Origin: Pampus argenteus
Taxonomy: Eukaryota; Chordata; Actinopteri; Scombriformes; Stromateidae
NCBI GenBank assembly: GCA_036937835.1
Contig: CM072862.1
Coordinates: 26,968,501-27,032,500, forward strand
DNA length: 64,000 bases
Reading direction: 5' to 3'
Under the pieces are notes generated by a model that saw only the letters and a list, made by a program, of their open reading frames with translations, did no database searches and had not been told where the DNA came from. A program made the translations under genes and the position numbers. Shown one piece after another: positions 24,601-37,065 of this stretch (the first letter of the stretch is position 1; every line of letters begins with the position of its first letter).

Positions 24601-27600
24601 ACACCTGCACAGTTCACCGTTTGCTGCTTGCTTCTGCAAAGCTTTGCCTCTTTCATACATGTGTCCTCATGGCTCAATATAACTGTTTTGTGCTGCTTTT
24701 TGCCAACTTTCCTTCTGTGAACCAGGCCAGACCATAAAAGGTAGGATGGAAGTTTAAAGTCAGTATAATAACTCAGACACGGGACAAATCTGGGTCAGTT
24801 AAGCTGTTTATCTTATTTCTACAGCAGGCTCTAAGAATCAGTCTCAGTCAGCTCTCAAAGTGAGACTATCTTGACACAGTTTGGTATAATATTCATGGCT
24901 CCCAGAGGATGACCCCCTGCACCTCCTCCATCGATTGGCACAGTGTTTTGACATTCATTGTTCCCAGAACATGTAAGGTTCTGGCGAGGTTCTGATTTCT
25001 TCTGTTAGAACCTCAAAATATTTGTTTAGATGTTTCTTTTAACTTCACTTTACCGTCGTCTTTTATGATTTATTAATGTTCGTTATTAGGATTTAATTAT
25101 CTACATGTAATATTTATGTTTTTATGTTCATATTTATTCTCCATCTTATTAAATGAACTGCAGGGACAATGATGGAAATAAGTCCAGGACTTTATTGTTG
25201 TATCCCTGACAAAGTCCAATGTGTTTTATTTCTAATATTATCCTAAACCTAAACGTATAACAGTATTTAGGATGTAAAAGGCTCATAAAGACTCATAATA
25301 AAAGAGTAAGTGAAGTAAACATAGAAGAAGCAGCCTTGATACAAACTCAGCAAACCTAAAACCTGAACATCAGACAGACGGTGTGAAGTTCAAGTGTCCA
25401 GTGGTGGATTTTTGTATCTGCCTAAACAATCATACAGATATGATGCAGACTGAGTTTTCATATTATTGTATCTGTGTATTCTAATTTTAAAAAGTCTCAT
25501 CTCCATATTTTTGTTGACTTCTTTTGCATTTGCACTTCCTCTAAATTAAACATTCAGTCCCTCCAGGAAACGATAATTAACACAAATTCAAGAAATATTT
25601 CCCAATTTGTAAAACTGCCGCAACATTTTTGAATTGTGGCATTTCATGTCATAGCAGATCGATGAATGAGCAATAAATGGAACTCATATAATTTTGAGCC
25701 CATGTTTTTCATGTACAGAAAATACATTTAAACAACTATATTTCTGTATAGTTACACATCGAGTACACTGAAATTTATGGTACCTGCCTTCCTCACCAGG
25801 AGCCAGCTCGATGTTGGTACTGAAAGTGAGGCCGACGCTCCAACTCAAGCCGACAAATCCACTTCCCCCACTGAATCAGAGGCAGTGGATGAAGATGACA
25901 CTCCTTCTTCAACAGAGGCAGAGCCGGCGTCTGAGAGGAGGAACCTGGAGAGTCCTGTCACCCAACAACCAGAGCCTCAAGCCCCAGAAACCCCGCCCAC
26001 CACAGATCAGGTAAAGAGCCCAGCAGGTTTTTAACGTCTCCTTATACTATGGCCTAATGTGCAGATAATGTTCTTAATTAATTATTATGAATCAAATCCT
26101 TAAAGCTTACAGTAGTTACCATAGAACATAAAAATGACAGCGTTTGTCCTGGTGTTGACTTTTTAAGGGCGTATATCTGCATCAATTTCTCTTTCAGTAC
26201 AACACAGTGGAAAGAAAAGGCAGAGGCTAAACCCAAAACCTCACAGATTCCTAAATGTTCTGAGTATGGAAGCCTTAAGTTATCACTGAAGTGGAAACAG
26301 ACTCTTTAGCTTTAGCTTATCATTATAAATATTGATTGACAGTGTAATGGCTATAGTTATATTTCTGTCTGCTACCAGTCACGAGCTCCAGGAAAATGAT
26401 TTACGACACAAAGGATGTGGTTTCATGTCTCCATGATAGACTAAATGAAGAAACAGATTTTCTTTTCTCTTTATGTTTTCTTCTAATGTTACTCTCCCTC
26501 CACTGCTGTACTTACTTGTTTGCATGAAACAATAATATTATGCAAGCTATGCTATTATTATTATGCAATGCACATCATTACAATAGCTTTTGCCTGTTCC
26601 CAAACTCAATATAAAATCGTGATAATTTCAGTTTTCAGTGTCAGATGTGAAGAATATCTGGGTGTCATCAGCATAACAGTGGTGGGAGAATACATGCAAA
26701 TGTATGGCAGCATTAGAGAAAGAAGAAGAGGAGGGGGCCTAGGATTGAGCTGGGTGGGACCCCTGTTGCCTCTATCCTTCCATGCACCAAACCTTAAAAG
26801 ACAAAATCAAAGACGTTTGCTGGAAATCAGCTATAAGAATAATATTAAGTCATTCATGGTGATTTCAAACTTTGCAAAATATTTATTTTTTTAATTTTTC
26901 TTTCTGCTCCTCTTTTAGCAAAATGAAGCGGCAGACGAAGGTGGAAGTGGAGGTGAGAGCCAAAACATATTTGACTCAGAACTGCTCTTACTCAGAAGGA
27001 GCAAGATAAACCAGTTACTAAGTTTTAAAGTCATGTTTAAATGTTAGATATTAACTTCCTGAATTCCTACTTATTTCCTAGAAGAAAGAAGTCTTTTTCC
27101 TTCTCTTCCTAGAACAGGTTCTGTAATTACTGACAGTTCACCAGGTTCTTATCTTGTCTCTGACTGTTTCTCCATCCAGTTTCCAACATTTGCTCTCTGA
27201 TAAAGAGCTTTCTGCTTCACATACCGTATGCTGCCAAGTGTCTGGAGAGCTGCACGAAGCTGATGCATGATAATTACCTCACCCCTCCCACATTGTCCAT
27301 GCCCACCCTGCCGCCGGAGCTCGCCCTGCTGGCCCAGGAGCTGTCGCAGCTCCCCGAGCAGGCACGACGGTGCTGCATGAGCATCATCAGCCGCTTCAGG
27401 CGCCTTACCTCCAACTCCCAGCATCCTGAGCAGCCTTAACCCCCACTCTCCTCCACCAGAGCCCTTAGAGAAACCTTATAGACACTTAATTATGTTTAGA
27501 TCAAAACCTTTGAAGTGCCAAACAAACAGCTCATCCCACATCCTCCTCAACATCACTCCCATCATGCTCTGCAGCTCTGCACTGCTTCACCATCAGCTGC

Positions 27601-30600
27601 CGGCTAACCACACTCCAGGTGACCTTTGACACTCAGGAAGTGGATGTTTGTGCGGTGCTAGGCTTGGCTCCTTTACTGTTCGGCGTTCCCTTTGCTAAGC
27701 AGACCACATTCTGTTCTTTACAAGCTGCTTTTCATAGTTTTGGTTGTCTTTGTGGGGAAGTTATCACTTGTATTCAACAGTTTTTCTGGCTTGTTCCTCA
27801 GAGAGACGTGGTAAAGCTCCGGTGCTGAAGGTGGAGGATGTAGATAAGGATGTGGCGCTGGGAAAAGGCCTGAACATCCCACAAATTATCACTCCAGAAC
27901 CTGAGTCCAGCACTCTGATTGTCCCACAGTCAAAGATCAGGTAACAAACAGGGCTTCATCTCATATGGGTGTTAAAAATGCTTTTCTCTTTGTAAGACTT
28001 ATTTCATTTATTTATTTGAAAGTGTAAAGTGCAGAGAGATAGACAACATGCGTAGAGAGAGAAGTAGGTCTTCATTTGTCATCATGTCCCCTTCAGTCCT
28101 GCAGGAGATCAGTCTGCAGATGAGGGCGATGATGGTCTGAAGGCTGCAGATAATGAGTGAGACAAATCACACTTACAAACACAGACTCTGTCTTGTCTGT
28201 CCTCCGTGTTTACCATCCTGTTGTTGTTGTTGTTGTCCTCCAGGATGCGTCCTATGTCAGCAGCCAGTGTCGGCAGCATGGTGGTCCAGGACCGCCTGAG
28301 TGAGCTGGTCAAGATGTTTAAAGGCAGAACAGAGCTCAGAAAAGACCGGCTGGTGGACCCTGACGAATCTGACGAAGAAGGTCCCGCCACCTGTAAGTTT
28401 TGTACAATAAACCTAATAAATACAGAAAAAAATGATAGATTATTATGTAGATTTACCATGTGATTTCTGCAGCTCCACCTGCTCCGCCTCCTCCTCCTCC
28501 TCCGCCGCCAGAAGAGAAGAAGGAGGCTCCTGCTGAGGCTGCAGTAGAAGAAGAGGAGAAGCCGTGGTTCCAGTTTGAACTTCTAGGACATCCGGTGGAT
28601 TTTCCCAAACTGCCCAAACTACCCAAACTTCCTCCGATGCCCGACTGGCTCCGAGCCATCGTGGAGTACCGCTTCCCCTCCAGCATTGACCCATTCACCG
28701 GTGGGCCCTGAGACACCAGGCTTTTATTTGAGACAGTCGGTTCTTAGAGACATTATCACTAGGGAAGCAAATTTTAAGTAACTTCCTTAACTGATTGTCA
28801 GCCACGTTAACAATCAGCGGTCAATTCATTGTTAAAAATGTATGAAATATGATGGACATTTTCCAAAAAATTAAAAAGCAGATTAAGTAATCAGCAAGTT
28901 ACTGGAATAAATTGTGGAGCTCATGTCTGTCGCAATTTTTGAATTGATGAGGACTTTGTCTCTCCAGATCTGATCTACGTCATCTGGTTGTTCGTTGTGG
29001 TGGCGGCGTGGAACTGGAACGTGTGGTTGATCCCAGTCCGTTGGGCGTTTCCCTACCAAACCCCTGAAAACATCCACATGTGGCTGCTGGCCGACTACAC
29101 CTGCGACTTCATCTACATCGCAGACATCCTCGTCTTCCAGCCCAGACTGCAGTTCGTCCGTGGAGGAGACATTGTGGTCGGTGACGTCACCAGAAATAAA
29201 AAATCTTTAGTTTTTTCAGCACAAACAGTTTCTTCAATCTGGAACTTTTTTTATTTCAGTGTGAAAAAAAGGACATGAGAGAAAACTACATGACGACGGA
29301 GAGATTTAAGGTGGTTTAATCAGCCTGAAAATATGTAGACAAGCAGAGAAGCCTGTTGTTGTTTTCCACTGATGAGTGTCTGCTGTGCTGTTTACAGATG
29401 GACATCATCAGCCTGTTTCCTATGGAGATATTGTATTACTTCACTGGAGTGAACTCTCTGCTGCGATTTCCTCGCCTGCTGAAGGTCAGGATGTGTTTCA
29501 GCTTCATGCAGTCGTTCATGCTGCTGCTGTGTTGAAGACAACCTGCTGACTCATGTTTTTCTCTCTCAGTACATGGCTTTCTTTGAGTTCAACGACCGAA
29601 TGGAAGCCGTGATGAAGAAAGCGTACATCTACAGGTGAGTCTGAACCACAGCCTGTATATGAACATGGACGTAGTACAATGTTGACACTGTCGCTTCTTT
29701 TTGGCAAATATTTCCTATTAAATAAATGATATTTATAAGTTCCGGTAAGTTTTTGAAAGTTCTCCAACTTAAAACTCTTAACTGTCAGGTGACTTTAACA
29801 CCTAAAAGTCTTGCTGGAAAGTCAAAGTGAATTAGCAGCAAGTAGTTTATTTTATTGTATTGTCATTAAAAACAGACAGAAAGGGGACATTAATGACTGC
29901 AATGTAAACGTGTGTATCATATATGTTAAAACACACATATACATGTGATTCTTTTAGTGAATGTGTCTTTCATTTCATTATGTTTTTGTTGTTGTCGTGT
30001 GTCTCAGGGTGATTCGAACCTCCACCTACCTGCTTTACTCTCTGCACATCAACGCCTGTCTGTTCTACTGGGGCTCGGCCTACGAAGGCCTGGGATCCAC
30101 CAAGTGGGTCTACAATGGAAAAGGCAACGCGTAAGAAGCCTGAATCTACACAACACTGTTAATACACATGAAATACTGGAGGTTCAAGATTCTCTTGTTA
30201 AATTTAAAATTCTGAACATTTGTAAAAAGGCATTTTAACTGAGAAAGTAATTATTTCATTGTTGAAGGTAGCCATCATTTATAGTTTCAACTTTCAACAT
30301 TTCAGTAACACTTTAATTTATATTCTTCATATTTATTATTCATAAACAGCCAATAAAAATTAACAAACACTTAAATGTCTGCTTATAACTACATTATAGC
30401 ATGTTATAAATCATTTATTAATGATTCCAGAGGAGATAAATCAAAAGCAATAATTTTATAGATTTTTAGGTTATTAAGTGACTATATGACATGTTAGCAA
30501 TAATACACACGTTTCAGTCTTCCTCACATTTTAGCTTTTTAACTGATATTTCTTGACATTTATTTATTTATTGATATTTATCACTACTATTACTCTAAAA

Positions 30601-32125
30601 GTTATACATCTAAAAACAATGAATATTGTTGTTGTCCATAAATCTGCATTTTTGAGATGTACAAGTTATGAGAATAGTCATGTTTAAGTTGAAGATGATG
30701 ATTTTCTTCCTCCAGTTACATCCGCTGTTACTACTTTGCTGTGAAGACGCTGATCACAATCGGAGGCCTGCCAGACCCGACCACCGTCTTTGAGATCTGC
30801 TTCCAGAACATCAACTACTTTGTTGGCGTCTTTGCTTTCTCTATCATGATTGGTCAGGTCAGTTATCCATCAAACTGCTGTCACAGACACGTTTGGGGAT
30901 TTGTTGGCCTGGTCCTGATCCGACTCTGTGATTGTTCCAGATGAGAGATGTGGTCGGAGCTGCGACAGCCGGTGAGAACTACTACCGAGCCTGCATAGAC
31001 AGCACCGCCAAGTACATGAACTCCTACAACATCCCCCAAGAGGTCCAGAACCGCATCAAGACCTGGTACGACTACACCTGGAAGAGCCAGGGCATGCTGG
31101 GTAAGAAACTGGAGACAAACGTTAAACAACTGAGCCTGACATCTGTTGGAAAGTGACCCACATCAGGATGAGACCCGCGTGTGTAATAAAGTGAAAAACA
31201 GCCTGAAATATGTAGCAGCAGTTGTTCTCCACTGCTCGCCAAAATACCACAAGAAAAATGGAAAGTAAAGTGAATAAATTTCAGGTTTAAGAGAGTAGAC
31301 CAGCAAATACACCGATATTTACAACTGTAAGTAAACAGAGCAAATGTGTAGTTCCAGTAAATACACAGAGCCGACATGTGGTTCAAGTTCCAGTAGTAAA
31401 TACTAGTGGGAGAAGTACTCCCATCATTTTATTTAAATAAAAGTAGTAATTACTCTGTTACAAGCAGAAGTATCCAAAGAGTAATATTATCCAAATATAC
31501 TCAAAGTACTAAACAGTGTTATTATTCAGAATCATATATATTATTTATTGTTGTGTAACTATTAATGCATTCATGTGTCAGCATCACTTTAATGTTGCAG
31601 CTGATTTTAACTTATTAATATGTTGTTGGGTAGATTAATCCACAATAATTCATCGTAATTTATTAGTTGATTACATTTTGTATTTTTAATCTGCAAACTA
31701 AAGTAAAGTCAGATGAATGTAGTGAAGTAGAAAGAACAATATTTCCTTCAGAAATGGAAATACTAAGGTGTACCTGAGTACTTAGGTGAATGTACTTTGT
31801 GTCCTGTGCAGATGAACAGGAGCTGCTGGTGCAGCTTCCTGCTAAGATGAGACTGGACATCGCCGTGGACGTCAACTACGCCATCGTCAGTAAAGTCGCG
31901 TTGTTTCAGGTCAGAACACAGAAAAAAACAAGTCAATCCAACTAATTCCAGTGTTTACAGCTTCTGATTGGTTCACTGCTCACTCCAACACAGAGTCACG
32001 TTCACACACAAAAACCATATTGAGTTAAATACAGATGATTTCAGTAAGGTTGTGTCTGTATGAATACATTAGTGTTTTTACATTTGGAGACTGTAGTTAC
32101 TGAATGTTGTCTGAATGTGAGATAA

Positions 32126-32167
<42 letters not shown>

Positions 32168-32318
32168 CAGGGCTGTGACAGACAGATGGTTTTCGACATG
32201 CTGACAAGGCTCAAATCTGTTGTCTACCTGCCCGGAGACTTTGTCTGTAAAAAGGTAAATATACACCTGGTAAACCTGTTAATCTGTTCCTGAGAGCTGC
32301 AGCAGGCTGTATTGACCC

Positions 32319-32363
<45 letters not shown>

Positions 32364-35300
32364 CAGGGGGAGATCGGCAGGGAGATGTACATCATTAAAC
32401 AGGGCGAGGTTCAGGTGGTGGGTGGTCCTGACCTGCAGACGGTGTTTGTCACCATCAGAGCCGGTTCTGTGTTCGGAGAGATCAGGTCAGAAACTCGGCC
32501 TGTTTACATGTTTACATGTTTATCCACACGGTTACTGTTACACGTCAACACCTGCTTCAACAGGTTTCTAGTGTTTCTCTTGACTTGTAACGTACCACCT
32601 AACACGCCTTTTGTTGTTTTGTCTCATATAATCAAATCAAATCAAATCGGGTGTTTGCCTGCATTAAGAGATGTCGTATGTTATTTTAGCTGTATTATTA
32701 TTATTTTTCTCTGATTGGCCAGTTTGCTAGCAGGAGGCGGAGGAAACCGCCGCACAGCCAACGTGAAGGCGCACGGATTCGCCAACCTCTTCATCCTGGA
32801 TAAGAAGGACCTGGCGGAGATCCTGGTCCACTACCCAGAGTCCCAGAAACTCCTCCGCAAGAAGGCCAAGTAAGAGCCCACAAAGAGGACCCACGAAGTC
32901 AAACTTCTCTAACTAATCGTACGATAACGCAGATTACGTTACGTCATGAATATGGACTCAAGATGGACTGTTTCACAGTTATCAAAATGTAATATTGACT
33001 ATTAAAGTACACACATATTGAACATAGGCTCAAGCCTCTGAACCTGTAGACAACGCCCTCTGTTGGAGTCAAGTTAAATAGTCGTACAGACTCAGTCATT
33101 CGCCTAGAGATTCATTAACATAATGCTGCCTTTGTTTCAGGGATGTTTTGTCGTTTTGCAGATTGAAAGGGTCCGTGAGCCCTGATAGGTTTCTGCTTTT
33201 AGTCATTTACTGTTATTTATATCCTGTTCTGATGTCGGCTTGTCGCTTATGTTAAAAAATTGCTGTCTGCTCTGTAGCCTTGATTGCTAAAGTGGTTGCT
33301 AAGGTTGTTGCTAAGGTGTTTACATGTGTTGTCCAAATCCATGTTTTGGATTGTATGGATGGATTTAAGAAGTTGACATTTGGAGTAAAGAAGGAGAAAC
33401 AGAAGTGAAATCCTGCTACTATAGTTTACGTAGCCTCTGGAGCCGGAGGAAGCTTCCTGAAGCTGACCAATCAGAACAGAGCAGGATCATCAGGAGGCGG
33501 GCCTTAAAGAGACAGGAGCTAAAACGTCCTGTTTGAGACAGAGGCTGAACTGAGGGGCTGCATAAAGGACCAGGATAAGATCAATGAGGAGGTTTTAACT
33601 GGAAACCATGCAGAGATATTCCAGTAGAGCCAGAATATAAATACAGAGCTGGACATGTGCAGAATATGAGTCCTTTATATGCAGTGAATCTGCGTCACCT
33701 GCGTCTTCTCCATCCCGCCTGATCTCTCTCTCCTGTCCTGAACAGGATTAGACTCGGCTCTAATCTCTCAGGTCGCTTATACCTCCAGTCAGAGAATGGG
33801 GTCAGATCAGCAGCATGATCCTCCTCCTGCTCGGCTTCATGTATTCTCACTTTAGCTCCTCAGTCAGAACATGGTGCTGCAGCAGAGTGGCTGGTTGTGT
33901 TGGAAATGCTGCAGGTGTTGGTATGAACCGTTGTAGCTGCAGGTTGTAGAGAATGATCTGTCGTGTTTAATTCTTTGTCTCTGTTCACGCTGTACATGTT
34001 TTCCTTCAAGGATGATGGTGACAAAGGACAAGAAGCCAGATGAGAAGGAGGCAGGTAAAGATGTGGTGCAGGTCATCCCGCCCCGACCGGACACTCCCAA
34101 AATGTTCAAGGCGGCGCTGAAGGTGACGGAGCAGGCAGGAATAGAGGGAACCTTTGCCAAGCTGAAGAAGAGCTACAAACCATCTGATGGTGGAGCAGAG
34201 GTACGACACCACCAGGAGGTTTAACATTACACCTCTGATAGACAGTTGGTGACAGTAATGAGCAGAGAAACGTAGTAATTCTGCAGGAAAAGACAACAAA
34301 GATGAAGGTCTGTGGTTAACACAAGCTTAAGTGATTTTCAAGTTTTGTTCTACGACATAAAATAGTAAATTTTCCACTCATGAATTTTTAAGCCTTTACG
34401 TGTCTGGACATTAAACATCACACAAATTGAACAGAAACTCATCTCACTAGTTCGCCTTTAATCGTAGCTTTTTCAAATTGTAGTGGTGGTGACATTGAAG
34501 TCATGTGACTGTAGTGTAGTTCATTTATATCCTAAACATTAGCTTTTTACTTACTTTATTTTCTGCAAAAAATCAAAAACCAATGGAAAATCTCATTGGA
34601 TTTTTGTTAAGGACCCAGACTGATGCTAACTCCAGGTTTGCCTACAAAACTCATCATAACTGTAGCACTCTATTGACCTAAATTTTAGCTTGGACCGGTC
34701 ACTGACTGACTGAGTGATGAAGTTACACCATTGGTCTAGATGTGTGTTGGGGTTTCCCCATTGGCCGTTGCGCTTTCAAAATGAATCGTAGCAAGATGCC
34801 GTGTTAGTGTTAGTTGATCCTATGATCCTGTTTAGGAAGTGAAATGTCCTTTTGTGCTTCATTAGAGTAACTTCGTTAGCAGTGTTAATATACAAAAACA
34901 AGTGGACACAACAACATCTGGAGATATTTAGAGAAATACTGCAGAGAGTAACAGTACAAGCAGTAGCAACCACAGTGATGTTTGATGAAGAGCTGCTGAC
35001 ACCATGACTCAGCGCTACTAAAACCACAGAAAAACCCGACAAGTTTAGACTTCAATACAAGTTGTCACCAAATAGAAACAGATTCTCTGAGCCTGAGAAG
35101 AAAGACGAGGAGGGGGGTTCGATTTAATAAGTGACCATGTTAACAAGCTAGTTAACATAAAAGATACCCTAAAGAGCAACAAGCTACAACCTACTGTATG
35201 ATATATTCTTTATGATTTTTGTTTGTTTCATTATTTCTTTCTCCCTGCAGGGTCCCCTCTCCATCTCCACTATCCCTCCTCCCTCTCCGATGCACCGGCG

Positions 35301-35484
35301 CTCTCCAATCCCGCCTACTGAGGCCCGAAGAGACGATGGCGACGACGCGGTGGCAGAGACCGCCGACAGCTCGGTCATCATCAGAATGACTCCGCGACGG
35401 GAAGGGGAGGAGCTTCTTACTGTGGAGGTGGCGCCTGAGGAGGAAGCTGGAGAAGAGAAGAAGGGGGACATAGCACAGAAGTAA
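15678..35484 (+). CDS. cngb1: Cyclic nucleotide-gated channel beta-1 subunit with GARP region (complete, 38 coding exons, about 1262 aa)
   Basis: Modulatory subunit of the rod/olfactory CNG cation channel, opened by cGMP or cAMP. Exons: 15678-15812, 16735-16774, 16858-16909, 17097-17199, 17284-17303, 17611-17625, 18656-18800, 18999-19023, 19108-19186, 20081-20178, 20274-20307, 20582-20611, 20841-20901, 20995-21022, 22556-22665, 23060-23148, 23299-23436, 23619-23660, 24726-24740, 25800-26010, 26919-26952, 27802-27940, 28097-28156, 28244-28392, 28473-28700, 28968-29176, 29260-29310, 29398-29484, 29570-29634, 30008-30130, 30716-30857, 30941-31100, 31812-31909, 32171-32254, 32367-32485, 32723-32869, 34011-34200, 35251-35484. 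All phases close. Residues 1 to about 560 form the Glu/Pro-rich GARP part with five W...PQP repeats. A calmodulin-site-like segment (DRLSELVKMFKGRTELRKD) lies near 585-605. S1 starts near 696 (LIYVIWLFVVVAAWNWN). The pore helix (TLITIGGLP) is near 885, followed by S6 (VFAFSIMIGQ). The C-linker follows, then the cNBD at about 1006-1120 (GEIGREMYI, FGEIS, NRRTANV). Human CNGB1 has 1251 aa. The a and b paralogues are not resolved. Confidence 0.95.
17645..18578 (+). repeat. 43-bp minisatellite, about 21-22 copies, in a cngb1 intron
   Basis: Unit contains ccaaatagtgagctgcttta and taaacccatcgacagacagg. Variants are scattered (actgag/agtgag, catcgac/cagcgac), and the array lies directly between micro-exon 17611-17625 and exon 18656-18800. 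Confidence 0.95.
19250..20000 (+). mobile_element. Degenerate Tc1/mariner transposon in a cngb1 intron
   Basis: The left part (about 19258-19390) resembles the 5' non-coding region of fish Tc1 elements (gccactttgccttgatgacag, then cagcatcagttgtgacaac). About 19750-19850 matches the 3' part of the transposase: the DNA still spells residues like LNP..., WDELEQ and SAYVG where Tc1 has DLNPIE, WDEL and SAQHLWE. The frame is broken and the catalytic domain is not recognisable, so it is a dead copy. Confidence 0.65.
22510..22551 (+). repeat. (CA)n tract at a cngb1 splice acceptor
   Basis: A CA run ends four bases before the acceptor of exon 22556-22665, so it replaces the usual pyrimidine tract. 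An (aatc)n run also occurs at about 22296-22318. Confidence 0.8.
27180..27439 (+). CDS. Candidate alternative terminal exon of cngb1 (soluble GARP-like end) or poison exon
   Basis: A strong acceptor with a pyrimidine-rich tract (ends tccatccag, 27179) opens 260 nt that stay in frame after exon 26919-26952 and stop at TAA 27437-27439. The 86 new residues start VSNICSLIKSFLLH and include TLPPELALLAQELSQLP and RRCCMSIISRFRRL: hydrophobic and Pro/Leu-rich, then basic. Joined to the upstream exons it gives about 587 aa without any channel domain, close to bovine soluble GARP1 (about 590 aa). The next exon (27802) is entered in the same phase, so the two are true alternatives. A good donor (CCAG then gtgacc, after 27618) would let it act instead as an NMD-type cassette. 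No AATAAA or ATTAAA follows before 27802. I do not recognise the 86-residue tail. Confidence 0.45.
32127..32165 (+). repeat. (TG)n tract before cngb1 exon 32171
   Basis: About 18 TG copies directly before the acceptor tttcag. A second run at 32321-32357 precedes exon 32367. Confidence 0.9.
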
Positions 35485-36418
35485 TATAGCAGGAAGCCGC
35501 TATCCTCACAGGACAGATTTTACTCCTCCTCGACCTGCCTCGTATTCTTCTTCTACTAGTGAGTCCCAGAATGCCTTTCAATGACCGCCAGAGAAGAGAC
35601 GAGGGTTTCATGCAGGTGGAGAGACAGCCCCAGTGCATTCTGGTCTGTGGGTGTGCAAACTCCTCCTTCTGTTTCTTCTTCTCTTCTTCCTGATGCTGTG
35701 GAACATGTTTCAACATCCTCTTCTTTCTCCCTTTGAATTTGTGCAAAAGAAAAACATAAAAAACACCAGAAATTGAAAAACAATGTTTTTAAATTGTTGT
35801 GTCAGTGGGAGGGTCTCCTCGTTTAGTTCCTCTTACTGAAGATGAGTGATGAGACGTCCTTTCCTCTGAACCATCTGAAGCAACGTCACATGTAAAATGT
35901 AAACGTAACGTAAAATGATTTCAAATAATATTAAAGGCGGAGAGTTATCACTGGCAGCGGTATTAGTTTTCATTTATGTCCTCAAACTGAAGACAAAACT
36001 GAACTTTATATTTATATACTTCAACTGCAGAAGGTACCGAGTCTTATATTAAAGATCGTGCTAAGAGTTAACAGTAGGTCGGCCTAATTTGACTCAAATG
36101 TGTGATTCACCCCATTCAGCTTTCTTGGAAACTCCAGGTGAGGACACCTGTGGAGCTGCTGAATACTGAGATAAGAAAGAAAGTTGATAAGATGCTTTTA
36201 CTCCAGACCTAAAAGAGTTAAAAGTGATTTCCTGCTTTGAGAAGTTTGATAAATGTGACCCCAGATCTTATTTTTAAGTATTGTTGTAACAGCTAGAGTG
36301 ATGCATTATGGGTTGTTTGTAGCATTAATGTTGCTAAGCTTGTAAGCTCCTTCCAGCCTGTTTATAGTGAGTCTGTTAGAGTCAGTGTAACCTGCAGGAG
36401 GTTGTGAGGCATCATGTA

Positions 36419-36424
36419 AATAAA
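36419..36424 (+). terminator. Poly(A) signal of cngb1
   Basis: Canonical AATAAA about 935 bp after the cngb1 stop codon (35482-35484), with a TG-rich stretch after it. It sets the likely end of the 3' UTR. Confidence 0.5.
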
Positions 36425-36439
36425 GTCATGGAGGAATCA

Positions 36440-37031
36440 TCTGTCACACAGGTGAGTGTGACATGCTAACGTGAAACATCTTATATTCAGGCCAATACGG
36501 TAACGATCTCTGCATACAACCCTTCAAGTGACAACCATCCTCATCGTTGTACAGATCAGTCAAACTGCAGTTTATACGTTTACTTCACTTTTTATGTACA
36601 AATTATTTTAATTCATGAATATTTGGTTGTAAATTGATCATTTTATAAACCAGGTTATAATTAGAATATAAGGCATAGAAATAATTTAAACTGATGTGAG
36701 TGAATGGGAATAACAATGATAGATAAATAAAAAGCATCTACTGCAGAAAAACAACAGACTCTTTGTCTTGTGTTAGATGATGTTTTTGGTTTCTTTTTTA
36801 AGAGTTAAAGCAGGTTTAACACAGCTACTGACCCTCTGATTGGTGCCACTGATCAACCTGAGGATGATGATGATGATGATGATGATGATGTGAGGATGAT
36901 GTGAGGAACACTTTGTTTTTCTGCTACATCCAGCTTTGATTGGTCGTTATTTATTTCCTGTTTCCGCTGTCAATAACTGCCTGACACAAACTGACCTTAA
37001 ATGACTTTTAATGATTTTAGTTTCCAGGTCA

Positions 37032-37065
<34 letters not shown>

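Noticed and set aside
35417..35783. Minus-strand ORFs over the cngb1 stop and 3' UTR
   Set aside because: Shadows of the last cngb1 exon, with low-complexity composition.
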